From Lysobacter firmicutimachus (GTDB lineage: Bacteria > Pseudomonadota > Gammaproteobacteria > Xanthomonadales > Xanthomonadaceae), in the NCBI RefSeq assembly GCF_037027445.1, contig NZ_JBANDL010000002.1:310001-374000 (forward strand): a DNA stretch of 64,000 nt, given 5' to 3'. The notes under the pieces are model-generated. The model searched no databases. It had not been told where the DNA came from and worked only from the letters and a program-made list of their open reading frames with translations. Made by a program: the position numbers and the translations under genes. Shown one piece after another: positions 39,001-47,226 of the stretch (the first letter of the stretch is position 1; each line of letters begins with the position of its first letter).

Positions 39001-39417
39001 GATCCGCAACGCCGCTGCCTGTCGGTCTTGTTCATCGACGTGCGCGACCGAACTGTCGCGCCACGGCAGCGCGATACGCTCGAGGATGCGCTGGTACGGA
39101 TCGCCGTCGTGAGTGCGATACACCGTGCGCAGCACTTCATGGCGATCGAGCAAGGCTTGCAACGATGCGCGCAAGGCCTGCGCATCGAGTTCGCCGTGCA
39201 GCCACAACGCAACCGGCAGGTTGTAGGCGGTCAAGCCGGGACTGAATTGGTCCAGCCACCACAGCCGACGCTGGCCGAAGCTGAGCGGTATGCGCTCGGG
39301 TCTGCTGCGTGCGGTGATCCTGTTCTGGCCAGCGCGCTGGCGCGCGGCGATCTGGCGCAATAGCTCTCGCTTCGCCGGGGACAGCCCCGCGATGCGGTCA
39401 TCGATCTCGTTCATCAA
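36076..39417 (-). CDS. First NRPS module of the operon, C-A-T
   Basis: The 1113-residue protein has an N-terminal helix (IAGLSPAKRELLRQIAARQ), a condensation domain (about 40-465; FHHIAIDGW near 176), an adenylation domain (490-985; FTSGSTGKPKG near 652, NLYGPTETT near 787) and a carrier domain (DLGGHSLLATRLL near 1036), then a tail with LASLEGLSDEEAAAQL. The pocket reads D-I-F-Q-I-T-L-V-Y; it is close to glycine-type pockets but with Phe at position 239 and Thr at 301, so the substrate is uncertain. A complete C domain at the start of the line suggests an acyl starter or an additional upstream partner. Confidence 0.92.
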   Translation of the reverse strand: MMNEIDDRIAGLSPAKRELLRQIAARQRAGQNRITARSRPERIPLSFGQRRLWWLDQFSPGLTAYNLPVALWLHGELDAQALRASLQALLDRHEVLRTVYRTHDGDPYQRILERIALPWRDSSVAHVDEQDRQAAALRIAREELGQSFDLAGDAMLRAHLVELAPQSHLLVLTFHHIAIDGWSIGRLLDELQLLYNARREGRDAALEPLELQLADVALWQNETFGGDGLQGQLDYWQQRLTGAATSLDLPADRPRPAAQSFRGALHRRHIPDAINQRVERFARERKATVSMVYMAAYQALLSRYTGQDDITVAMGVAGRQRVELEPVVGFFVNTLALRTRLDGEPSFAELVDRVGDGMLGAMDNADAPLDRVLELLRLPRSSSHTPFAQAMYFFQNYPEHPIELSGLRTDPVHTVELMPGTAQGDLSLFVTQDARRELVFEYSTDLFDAPRIERLTDHLLNLLDHALEAPQTPVHALRLIGAEEREELARWNDTGRELPADPTLAALVQAQVERSPDAVALRFGARELSYRELDRRANALAHELRAAGVVAGSLVGLYVDRTPEMLIGLLGILKAGGAYVPLDPTYPADRLSYMLETSAARVLVTQRELAATPPGGVETVVLADADAALDERAERAPADGASPQDLAYVIFTSGSTGKPKGVEIRNRSAVNLLRSVAREPGLAAGQTLCAISTLSFDIALFELVLPLTVGATIVLVDRDTARDGLGLRRLIEAAQLDVMQATPATWRMLLEVGWRGNAELKIISTGEALPRELADRLLPCCGELWNLYGPTETTVYSALCRVFPGEGPILVGRPVDNTQIHIVDARMNLQPVGVPGELLIGGDGLAAGYRGRPDLTEEKFIADPFSSAPGARLYRTGDLALWRRDGTIEVIGRIDHQIKLRGFRIELGEIESVLAQRADVSQAVVHCREDRPGDKRLVAYVTADGTAPTPDALRDHLKAALPDYMVPSAFVILEQFPLTPNGKVDRRALPMPEDVASNDDDAGGEPRTPEEQTLVELWQQLLNVRRVRVRDNFFDLGGHSLLATRLLARIDQSFGVELPLRTLFEAPTLEQLAARVAVARDDFADEDLDALLASLEGLSDEEAAAQLDGGARS

Positions 39418-39749
39418 CCCCTTCCTTGTGACGACTCCATTCGGCCGACCAGTCCCGTCGGCTCCCTTATGGCATCCAGCGCTCGCAAACCTTGAGATGC
39501 AGTTGCGCGCGACCCCCAGTCGCTTGCATCCTTGGCATGCCGTCGGCGGTGCCCCCTGATCTCTATCCTATCCACATAACGGGATCCGGGCGCAAAGCGG
39601 ACCACATCGATTGCCGGGTCGTCCAGTGCCTGGCGGGGAGATCGACGTGAAGACGGGCCAACGCAGCGATGTATCCGCCGGACGGGATGTCCGGTTCTCG
39701 AATTCCGCTGCGTAGAGGGAGTTTCCAGGAGTTTCACAGCCGGGGGGCA
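39418..39749. other. Divergent promoter region between NRPS and glycan operons
   Basis: This 332-bp gap separates two long operons. It is less G+C-rich in the middle (39560-39585, CTCTATCCTATCCACATAAC), where promoters for the minus-strand NRPS operon are likely. I find no strong palindrome or known operator. No gene is evident in it. Confidence 0.4.
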
Positions 39750-40859
39750 ATGCATGGAATGGCAGTTCTGGCACCACGAAAGACACCACGCGGGCACATC
39801 GCCCGCAGGGTGAACGCCGTGGCCAATGCAGAGTTTTTAACCGATCTAATCGCGTTTTCGGCGCGGATTGGCGCAGAGCCTTTGCTTGTTCAGGGGGGCG
39901 GCGGCAATACCTCGCTCAAGCGCGGCGACGACTTGTGGGTGAAGGCGTCCGGCACTTGGCTCGCGCATGCGCGCGAGCGCGAGCTGTTCGTGCGCCTGCC
40001 TTTGTCGCAAGTGCGTGCTGCGTTGCGGCACGACGATGCCGAAGCGCGCATCGTCGATATCGCGCGCGGTCTGCCGTTGCGGCCGTCGATCGAAACCTCG
40101 CTGCATGCGCTGCTGCCGCATCGTGTGGTCGCCCACGTGCATTCGGTGAATGCGCTGGCCTGGGCGGTGCGCAAAGATGCACAGGAACGCATGCGGTCGC
40201 TGTTAACCGACCTGAATTGGGCGTGGGTGCCGTATCGCCGGCCCGGACATCCCTTGACGCGCGCTGTCGCCGCTGCCATCGACGCGCGCGCGCCCGACGT
40301 GCCGGACGTGCTGGTGTTGGCCAACCACGGCCTGGTGGTCGGCGGCGAGGATTGCGCGCAGGTCGCCGCGCGGCTGGAGGCAGTGGAGCGCCGGCTGCTG
40401 CGGGCGCAACGCCTTGCGCCGCCATCGCAGCCTGAGCGACTGCGCGCTGCCAATGATCTGGCCTGGCAGCCGCCGTCGGAACCGCTGGCGCATGCGCTGG
40501 CGACCGATGCGATCGCCCGCCGCATCGCCGCGGACGGCGTGTTGTATCCCGATCACGCGGTGTTTCTCGGCGCCCGCGCGGCCGTGGTCGGCGCCGGCGA
40601 ACGTTTGTCGCAGGCGGTCGAGCGCTGTTTGCGCGAACGCGGCGCGATGCCGGCGTTCGCGCTGGTCGAAGACGCCGGCGTGCTGGTCGCGCCGGAATCG
40701 TCGACCGGGGCGCAGGCGATGCTGCATTGCCTGGCGTTGCTGGCCTTGCGCCTGAACGGCGACGAACCGCTGGCGCGGCTGGATGCGGACGAGGTCGCCG
40801 CGCTGGTCGACTGGGATGCCGAGGCCTACCGACGCGCTTTGGCGCGTTCGATGAACTGA
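39750..40859 (+). CDS. Class II aldolase/adducin family protein
   Basis: The 369-residue protein has a class II aldolase domain at 25-240: LLVQGGGGNTSLKRGDDLWVKASGTWLAHA, the zinc-binding HVHSVNALAW near 128 and VLANHGLVVGG near 187. The C-terminal 130 residues resemble a second, degenerate domain (GVLYPDHAVFLG). Such proteins cleave or form ketose phosphates, or decarboxylate or epimerise sugar phosphates. As the first gene of a nine-gene operon it may make the sugar or polyol skeleton. The start is uncertain: ATG 39750, ATG 39759 or GTG 39810. Confidence 0.78.
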   Translation: MHGMAVLAPRKTPRGHIARRVNAVANAEFLTDLIAFSARIGAEPLLVQGGGGNTSLKRGDDLWVKASGTWLAHARERELFVRLPLSQVRAALRHDDAEARIVDIARGLPLRPSIETSLHALLPHRVVAHVHSVNALAWAVRKDAQERMRSLLTDLNWAWVPYRRPGHPLTRAVAAAIDARAPDVPDVLVLANHGLVVGGEDCAQVAARLEAVERRLLRAQRLAPPSQPERLRAANDLAWQPPSEPLAHALATDAIARRIAADGVLYPDHAVFLGARAAVVGAGERLSQAVERCLRERGAMPAFALVEDAGVLVAPESSTGAQAMLHCLALLALRLNGDEPLARLDADEVAALVDWDAEAYRRALARSMN

Positions 40860-40897
40860 ACGGACCGATCGCAACGAACTCTCCACGGAAGGACAGC

Positions 40898-42556
40898 ATG
40901 CAAATCGTCGTACCCATGTCGGGATTCGGAGAGCGCTTTCGCCGCGCCGGCTACCGCGTGCCCAAGCCGCTGATCGAAGTCGACGGCAAGCCGATCATCG
41001 GCCATGTCGTCGATCTGTTTCCGGGCGAGACCGAGTTCGTGTTCGTGTGCAACCGCGACCATCTCGGCGAACCGGCGTACCGGATGGCCGAGATTCTGCA
41101 GGAGCATTGTCCCAGCGGCCGCATCGTCGCCATCGCGCCGCACAAGCTGGGGCCGGTCAATGCGGTGTTGCAGGCGATCGACGCGATCGATCCGGCCCCG
41201 CCGACCCTGGTCAACTACTGCGACTTCTCCTGCAGCTGGGACTACGCCGATTTCAAGGACTTCGTCGCCGCCAGCGGTTGCGACGGCGCGATCCCGTGCT
41301 ACACCGGCTTCCATCCGCACATGATGGGATCGACCAACTACGCCTATGTGCGCAGCGAACGCGGGCGGGTGCTGGATATCCAGGAAAAACGCCCGTACAC
41401 CGACCGGCCGCAGAGCGAGTTCGCTTCCAGCGGCAGCTATTACTTCGCTTCCGGAGCGCTGATGCGCGATGCGTTCGAGCGCACCATGGCGCGGCCGGAC
41501 CTGGAACTGGGCGGCGAGCGCTACGTCAGCCTGGCCTACAAGCCCCTGCTCGAGGACGGCCGGCGCATCGCCGTGTACGAGCTCAACCACTTCATGCAGT
41601 GGGGCACGCCGCAGGACTTGGAGGAGTATCGCTATTGGTCGGACGCGTTCCGCCGTCTGGGCGATCCCGCACGCGAGCCGCCACCGCGCCAGCGCGGGGC
41701 GGTAATGGTGCCGATGGCCGGCTTGGGCTCGCGCTTCGCCCAAGCGGGCTACGACGAGCCCAAGCCGCTGATCGAGGTCTCCGGCGAGCCGATGGTGGTG
41801 CAGGCGGCGCGCGACCTGCCCGAGCCGGGGCGGCGCGTGTTCGTCCAGCGCCGCGACCTGCCCGGGCGCGAACGGGTGGCGCAGACGCTGCGCGAGCGCT
41901 TTCCCGATTGCGCCCTGGTCGACCTGGAGCAGGTCACCGACGGCCAGGCGCGCACCTGCCTGCAGGGCTTGGACGGCATCGATCCGCAGCAGCCGCTGAC
42001 GATCGGCGCCTGCGACAACGGCGCGTTGTTCGATCCGCAGGCGCTGGCCGGTCTGCTCGGCGAGGACGGCGGCGCCGACGTGCTGGTCTGGGTCGCCCGC
42101 GGCTATCCCGGTGCGGCCCGGCGACCTCAGCACTACGGCTGGGTCGACGAGGCCGAGGGCCGGGTAAAGGCGGTCTCGGTCAAAAAGCCGCTGGCCGACC
42201 CGGCGCGCGATCCGATCGTGCTCGGCACTTTCAGTTTCCGCCGCGCCGGCGATTTCGTCGCCGCGGCCGAGGCCATGATCGCCCGCGACGGACGCGTGAA
42301 CGGCGAGTTCTACATCGACGAGTGCATCAACGATGCGATCGCGATGGGGCTGTCGTGCCGCGTGTTCGAAGTGTCGCACTATCTGTGCTGGGGCACGCCG
42401 GACGACCTGCGCACGTACGAGTACTGGCAGTCTTGCTTCCACAAATGGCCGACGCATCCGTATCGGCTGGAGCGCGACCCTCGCGTGGCCGAGCATGCGC
42501 GCGCCGGGCTGGAAAATCGCTATCGCATGCGCCGGCCGGAGCGCGCCTCGTGGTGA
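40898..42556 (+). CDS. Tandem-domain sugar-phosphate nucleotidyltransferase
   Basis: The 552-residue protein is an internal duplication. Domain 1 (1-260) starts IVVPMSGFGERFRRAGYRVPKPLIEVDGKP; domain 2 (268-540) starts VMVPMAGLGSRFAQAGYDEPKPLIEVSGEP. Both have the nucleotidyltransferase N-terminal loop (G-x-G-x-R-F) and KPLIEV motif, an internal Asp-containing strand (NYCDFSC; GACDNGA) and a matching WGTP-DL motif near each end (FMQWGTPQDLEEYRYW; LCWGTPDDLRTYEYW). It would activate a sugar or polyol phosphate with an NTP. GGAAGGA precedes ATG 40898. The two domains may have different substrates. Confidence 0.85.
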   Translation: MQIVVPMSGFGERFRRAGYRVPKPLIEVDGKPIIGHVVDLFPGETEFVFVCNRDHLGEPAYRMAEILQEHCPSGRIVAIAPHKLGPVNAVLQAIDAIDPAPPTLVNYCDFSCSWDYADFKDFVAASGCDGAIPCYTGFHPHMMGSTNYAYVRSERGRVLDIQEKRPYTDRPQSEFASSGSYYFASGALMRDAFERTMARPDLELGGERYVSLAYKPLLEDGRRIAVYELNHFMQWGTPQDLEEYRYWSDAFRRLGDPAREPPPRQRGAVMVPMAGLGSRFAQAGYDEPKPLIEVSGEPMVVQAARDLPEPGRRVFVQRRDLPGRERVAQTLRERFPDCALVDLEQVTDGQARTCLQGLDGIDPQQPLTIGACDNGALFDPQALAGLLGEDGGADVLVWVARGYPGAARRPQHYGWVDEAEGRVKAVSVKKPLADPARDPIVLGTFSFRRAGDFVAAAEAMIARDGRVNGEFYIDECINDAIAMGLSCRVFEVSHYLCWGTPDDLRTYEYWQSCFHKWPTHPYRLERDPRVAEHARAGLENRYRMRRPERASW

Positions 42557-43737
42557 ACGCGACCGCCGCCGCCGGGTTCGGGCGCCTGCGCGGCGAACTG
42601 CTGCGCTTCGTGTTGGTCGGCGGAACGTCCGCGGCGATCACTTTCTCGATCTACCGCGGGCTGATGCTGTTCGGCGCGTCGCCGCACCCGGCGCTGGCGC
42701 TGGGCTTCGTCGCCGGCACGGTATTCAGCTTCTTCGCCAATCGCTTGTTCACCTTCAGCCTGGCCGTCCCGATGCGGCGCAGCGAGGTGTTGCGGTTCGT
42801 GCTTGTCTACGCCACCGCGCTGGGCGCCCACGTCGGCGTCAACGCGCTGATGCTGGCCTGGCTGGGCCGGGGCGAGGTCGGCATCGCGGTGTCGTTCGCG
42901 ATCGCTACTTGTGTGTCTACCGCGACGACCTTCGCCGGCATGAAATGGTTCGCCTTCGCCGGCGACGCGCCTCCGCCCGCCGCGGCTCCGGCGCGCTCCG
43001 GGCATGACCCGGCCGCCGGCGTCGCTGTGGCGCGCCCGCGCTTGTCGCTGGTGATTCCCTGCTACAACGAAGCGGCCAACCTGCCCTTGCTGGTGCAGCG
43101 TCTGCGCGAGAGCTTTCTCGACGAGCGCAGCGAAGTGATCCTGGTCGACAACGGATCGACCGACGACTCGCCGGCGGTGTTGGCGGCCCTGCTGGACGGG
43201 CAGGCGCGCATTCGCAGCCTGCGGGTCGAGCGCAATCAGGGCTATGGCTACGGCATCCTCGCCGGACTGGAGGCTGCGCAGGGCGAACTGCTGGGCTGGA
43301 CTCATGCCGATCTGCAGACCGATCCGGTCGACGCCCTGCGTGGGTTGGAATTGTTCGCGTCCGGTGCCGAAGCGTGTTTCGTCAAAGGCCGTCGTTACGG
43401 TCGGCCCGCGGGCGATGCGATCTTCACCGTCGGCATGTCGCTGTTCGAGACCGTGCTGCTCGGCCGGCCGATGTGGGACATCAACGCCCAGCCGACCCTG
43501 TTCCCACGCGACTTCTTCCGGCGCTGGAACGATCCGCCGCACGACTTCGCCCTGGATCTGTACGCCTACCACCAGGCGCGGCGGTGCGGCCTGGACGTGC
43601 GTCGCTTCCCGGTACGGTTCGGCCCGCGCGCGCACGGCCGCTCGCACTGGAACGTCGACTGGCGCGCCAAGCTGCGCTTCATCCGCCGCACCGTCGACTT
43701 CAGCTGGCGCTTGCGCCGCGGACTCGGCGCGCGCTGA
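42553..43737 (+). CDS. GtrA domain fused to a family 2 glycosyltransferase
   Basis: The 394-residue protein starts at GTG 42553 (GTGA overlap). Residues 8-135 form a GtrA-like domain with four TM helices (LLRFVLVGGTSAAITFSIYRG; FANRLFTFS). Residues 160-390 are a GT2 catalytic domain (LSLVIPCYNEAANLPLLVQRL; VDNGSTDDS; GWTHADLQTDP; KGRRYGRPAGD). This is the composition of polyprenyl-phosphate-sugar synthases, here with GtrA at the N-terminus. It should load the activated sugar onto undecaprenyl phosphate and flip it. Confidence 0.87.
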   Translation: MNATAAAGFGRLRGELLRFVLVGGTSAAITFSIYRGLMLFGASPHPALALGFVAGTVFSFFANRLFTFSLAVPMRRSEVLRFVLVYATALGAHVGVNALMLAWLGRGEVGIAVSFAIATCVSTATTFAGMKWFAFAGDAPPPAAAPARSGHDPAAGVAVARPRLSLVIPCYNEAANLPLLVQRLRESFLDERSEVILVDNGSTDDSPAVLAALLDGQARIRSLRVERNQGYGYGILAGLEAAQGELLGWTHADLQTDPVDALRGLELFASGAEACFVKGRRYGRPAGDAIFTVGMSLFETVLLGRPMWDINAQPTLFPRDFFRRWNDPPHDFALDLYAYHQARRCGLDVRRFPVRFGPRAHGRSHWNVDWRAKLRFIRRTVDFSWRLRRGLGAR

Positions 43738-43760
43738 CCCTCTCGCTATCGGATACCGCC

Positions 43761-44567
43761 ATGTTCCTGCCGAGCACCTATTTCCCGACCCACGAAGAGA
43801 ACCGCTTCGCCAACGAGGGCGATGTCGGCCGCGCGCGCGAGTTCTTCCTCAAGCATCGGCCGCGCAACCTCGAATTCCTGCTGCGCAAGCGCTACGAGTG
43901 GATGAACGCCTACATTCAGCCGGGGCAGCGGGTGGTCGAGTTCGGCGCCGGTTCGGGGCTGAGCAAGGAATTCATCCGCCACGACAACTTCCGCCTGACC
44001 GACGTCGAGCCGCGGCCCTGGGTCGACGACGTCGCCGACGCGATGGACCCGCCGCAGGCCGACGGCTCCATCGACGTAGCGGTGTTCAGCCACATGATCC
44101 ATCACCTGCCCAACCCGGTGCGCTTTTTCGAGGGTATCCAGCGCAAGCTGGCGCCGGGCGGGCTGATCCTGATCCAGGAGCTCAATACCTGCTTCCTGTT
44201 GCGCCTGGCGCTGCGGGCGATGCGCCACGAGGGCTGGTCCTACGACGTCGACGTGTTCGACCCGGACGTGGTGGCCAACGACCCGCGCGACCCCTGGTCG
44301 GCGAACTGCGCGATCCCACAGCTGCTGTTCCGCGACGAGGCCGAGTTCCGCCGCCGACTGCCGGGCCTGACGATCGAGCGCAACGAGCTCAACGAGTGTT
44401 TCGTGTTCCTGGTCTCCGGCGGCGTGGTGGTGCAGGCCAAGACCGTCGAGCTGCCGGAGTTCGCGCTCAAGGCCATCGACGCCGCGGACCGCCTGCTGGT
44501 CGGGCTGCTGCCGTCGGTGTTCGCGATGGGCCGCTCGATCGTGTTGCGCAAGGCGGCGAACGCATGA
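43761..44567 (+). CDS. SAM-dependent methyltransferase
   Basis: The 268-residue class I methyltransferase has motif I VVEFGAGSGLSKEF (residues 57-70), an acidic residue after strand 2 (LTDVEPRPW), and FSHMIHHLPNPVRFFEGIQRKLAPGGLILIQE, typical of small-molecule O- or C-methyltransferases. It ends in a hydrophobic segment (LLVGLLPSVFAMG) and could act at the membrane. It overlaps the next gene by 4 bp. A sugar or lipid-linked substrate is inferred from context. Confidence 0.83.
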   Translation: MFLPSTYFPTHEENRFANEGDVGRAREFFLKHRPRNLEFLLRKRYEWMNAYIQPGQRVVEFGAGSGLSKEFIRHDNFRLTDVEPRPWVDDVADAMDPPQADGSIDVAVFSHMIHHLPNPVRFFEGIQRKLAPGGLILIQELNTCFLLRLALRAMRHEGWSYDVDVFDPDVVANDPRDPWSANCAIPQLLFRDEAEFRRRLPGLTIERNELNECFVFLVSGGVVVQAKTVELPEFALKAIDAADRLLVGLLPSVFAMGRSIVLRKAANA

Positions 44568-45151
44568 TCCTGGTGCGCCACCGCCGCAATACTCTGGCCG
44601 AGCTGCGCGCGACCGCGCCCGAGCTCGGCGTCGAGCTGGACCTGCGCAGCCGCGGCGATGAGCTGATCGTGCATCACGACGCCTTCGTCGAGGGCGAGCG
44701 CTTCCGGGACTGGCTGGCCGGCTACCGCCATCGGCTGCTGATTCTCAACGTGAAGGAGGAAGGACTGGAGGAGCGGCTGATCGCGCTGATGCGCGCGCAC
44801 GGCATCGAGGACTACTTCTTTCTCGACCAGTCGTTCCCGTTCCTGATCCGCACCGCACGCAACGGCGAGCGCCGCTGCGCGGTGCGGGTATCGGAGTTCG
44901 AGTCGATCGATACCGCGCTGAGTCTGGCCGGATGCATCGACTGGGTCTGGGTCGACTGCTTCAGCCGCTTCCCGCTCGACGGCGCACAAGCGCGGCGCTT
45001 GCGCGAAGCCGGTCTGCGCCTGTGCCTGGTGTCGCCGGAACTGCAGGGGCGCGAAGCGGCGAGCGAGATCCCGGCGCTGCGGGCCCTGCTGGCGCGCGAA
45101 GGCATCGTCGCCGATGCGGTCTGCACCAAGGAACCGGATCTTTGGCGATGA
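44564..45151 (+). CDS. GDPD-like phosphodiesterase domain protein
   Basis: The 195-residue protein has a compact glycerophosphodiesterase-type barrel: the first strand ILVRHRRNT, the Glu-x-Asp pair in GVELDLRSRGDELIVHHDAF with the following His-Asp, and late strands CIDWVWVDCF and LRLCLVSPEL. It is shorter than normal GDPDs (about 240-300). It has no signal peptide and would act in the cytosol. It is coupled to both neighbours by 4-bp overlaps, pointing to a step in the same pathway, possibly hydrolysis of a polyol phosphodiester. Confidence 0.7.
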   Translation: MILVRHRRNTLAELRATAPELGVELDLRSRGDELIVHHDAFVEGERFRDWLAGYRHRLLILNVKEEGLEERLIALMRAHGIEDYFFLDQSFPFLIRTARNGERRCAVRVSEFESIDTALSLAGCIDWVWVDCFSRFPLDGAQARRLREAGLRLCLVSPELQGREAASEIPALRALLAREGIVADAVCTKEPDLWR

Positions 45152-47226
45152 GCGCGCAGCGGATCTGGCACGACCCGGTGTTCCGATGGGGGCTGGCGTT
45201 CAAGCTGGCGCTGGCGGCCTTGTTGGTGCCGCAGATCCAGCAAGCCTGGTTCGTGCCGTTCGTGCGCCACGCGCTGCTGCAACCGGCCTGGGACCCGTGG
45301 TCGGCGTTTCTCGCCGACGGCGGCGAGGCGATGGCCTACCCCTACGGACCGGTGATGCTGCTGGCCCACATGCCCAGCACTGCGCTGGGCCTGCTGGCCG
45401 ATGCGGCGCTGGGCTCGGCCTATGCCAGCGGCTTGGGGTTCCGGCTCGGCCTGCTCGGCGCCGACCTGTGCGCGCTGGCGTTGCTGGCGCGGCTGTGGCC
45501 GGAGCGGCCGCGGCAACTGCTGTGGCTGTACTGGTGGTCGCCGATCGTGCTGTACGTGACGTACTGGAACGGCCAGACCGACATCGTGCCGATCGCGCTG
45601 TTGCTGGGGTCGTTGCTGCTGTTGCGCCGCTACCGCGCCGGCGCCAGCGGCGCGGCCCTGGCGCTGGCGGTGGCGGCCAAGCTCAGCATGTTGTTGGCGG
45701 CGCCGTTCTTCGCCATCTACCTGTGGCGCAACAAACGCCTGCGCAGCCTGCTGCGGCCGTTCGCGCTCGCCGCCGTCGCCACCGCAGCGGTGCTGTTGCT
45801 GCCCTGGCTGGGGTCGTCCGGTTTCGTGCGCATGGTGCTGGGTACGCCGGAATCGCTGCGCGTATTCGACCTGGCCTTGCCGCTGGGCCAGGACCTGCGC
45901 CTGTACCTGACGCCACTGCTGTATCTGCTGGCGGCCTACGGCCTGTGGCGGCTGCGGCGGATCAACTTCGACTTGCTGGTCGCCGCGACCGGGCTGTCGT
46001 TCTTCCTGGTGGTGCTGGCGACGCCGGCGCCGCCGGGCTGGTACCTGTGGCTGGTGCCGTTCCTGGTCGCGCACCAGTTGCGCAGCGACCGCAGTGCGCG
46101 GGTGTTGACCGCGGCGTTTTCCTTGCTGCTGATCGGCATGCACCTGATCGACTCCAGCGGCGCGTCCGCGCCCTGGCTGGGCTGGGACCCCGCGCCGGCG
46201 ATCGCCGCCGTGACCGGGCGCATCAGCCCTCATCTGCATTCGCTGGCCTACACCGGCCTGGTCGCGGCCGGCCTGGTGCTGCTGGTGCAGATGCTACGCG
46301 AGCGCATCGCCCGCAACGACTACTACCGGATCGCGCAGAAGCCGGTCACGCTCGGCATCGCCGGCGACTCGGGTTCGGGCAAGGACACCCTCAGCCGCGC
46401 CCTGGCCGGAATCTTCGGCGAACACTCGGTGGTGCACGTGTCCGGCGACGACTATCACGTCTGGGACCGCTTCGAACCGATGTGGAAGGGCCTGACCCAC
46501 CTGGACCCGCGTGCCAACGACCTGCAGCGCTTCAACAACGACGTGCTCGCGTTGATGGACGGCAAGCCGATCCTGTGCCGCCACTACGACCACGGCGCCG
46601 GCCGCTTCACTGCGCCGACCCGGATCGACAAGAACGACGTCGTGATCGCTTCGGGTCTGCATGCGCTGCACATGCAGCGCTTGCGCGAACGCTTCGACGT
46701 GGCGATCTTCCTCGACATCGACGAAGACCTGCGCCGGGCCTGGAAGATCCACCGCGATGTCGGCCAGCGCGGCCATGCCCTGCAGCAGGTGCTGAACTCG
46801 ATCGAGCGACGCATGCTGGATTCGCGCCAGCACATCCACCCGCAGCGCGCCGCCGCCGGACTGGTGCTGCGGCTGATGCCGGTCAACGCGCAGCAACTGG
46901 AATCCGCGCCGTCGCCGGACCAGGTGCGATTGAAGCTGGTCGCGCTGATCCGCAACGGCACCTCGCACGAGCGCATGGCGCGGATCCTGATCGGCATCTG
47001 CGGCCTGCACCTGGACGTGCAGACCGCCGAGGACGGCGGCGAGGTCGAAATGAGCATCGAGGGCGACGTCGCCGCCGAAGACATCGCCATGGCCGCGCGC
47101 GCGTTGGTGCCGGGCCTGGAGGAAATGCTGGACATCCAGCCGCGCTGGGAGGACGGCATGAGCGGGATCATGCAATTGCTGGTGCTGATCCAGATCGAGG
47201 AATCGTTGAAGAGCCGGATACGATGA
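45148..47226 (+). CDS. GT-C membrane glycosyltransferase fused to a uridine-kinase-like P-loop kinase
   Basis: The 692-residue protein has about ten TM helices (residues 10-395) resembling a polyprenol-dependent GT-C mannosyltransferase, with the luminal-type motif YWNGQTDIVPIALLL near 140. A soluble kinase follows (400-690) with Walker A GIAGDSGSGKDTLSRAL near 407, YDHGAGRFTAPTRI, VIASGLHALHMQRLRERFDVAIFLDID, close to uridine kinase/phosphoribulokinase. It joins a cytosolic sugar or polyol phosphorylation step to a membrane transfer step. No stop, frameshift or start signal lies between the parts. I do not know this fusion from characterised proteins. Confidence 0.85.
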   Translation: MSAQRIWHDPVFRWGLAFKLALAALLVPQIQQAWFVPFVRHALLQPAWDPWSAFLADGGEAMAYPYGPVMLLAHMPSTALGLLADAALGSAYASGLGFRLGLLGADLCALALLARLWPERPRQLLWLYWWSPIVLYVTYWNGQTDIVPIALLLGSLLLLRRYRAGASGAALALAVAAKLSMLLAAPFFAIYLWRNKRLRSLLRPFALAAVATAAVLLLPWLGSSGFVRMVLGTPESLRVFDLALPLGQDLRLYLTPLLYLLAAYGLWRLRRINFDLLVAATGLSFFLVVLATPAPPGWYLWLVPFLVAHQLRSDRSARVLTAAFSLLLIGMHLIDSSGASAPWLGWDPAPAIAAVTGRISPHLHSLAYTGLVAAGLVLLVQMLRERIARNDYYRIAQKPVTLGIAGDSGSGKDTLSRALAGIFGEHSVVHVSGDDYHVWDRFEPMWKGLTHLDPRANDLQRFNNDVLALMDGKPILCRHYDHGAGRFTAPTRIDKNDVVIASGLHALHMQRLRERFDVAIFLDIDEDLRRAWKIHRDVGQRGHALQQVLNSIERRMLDSRQHIHPQRAAAGLVLRLMPVNAQQLESAPSPDQVRLKLVALIRNGTSHERMARILIGICGLHLDVQTAEDGGEVEMSIEGDVAAEDIAMAARALVPGLEEMLDIQPRWEDGMSGIMQLLVLIQIEESLKSRIR

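Noticed and set aside
28210..39417. Repeated adenylation-domain blocks as mobile or recombinational repeats
   Set aside because: Similarity between the modules is explained by common NRPS domain ancestry, and no repeat borders or insertion sequences are visible.
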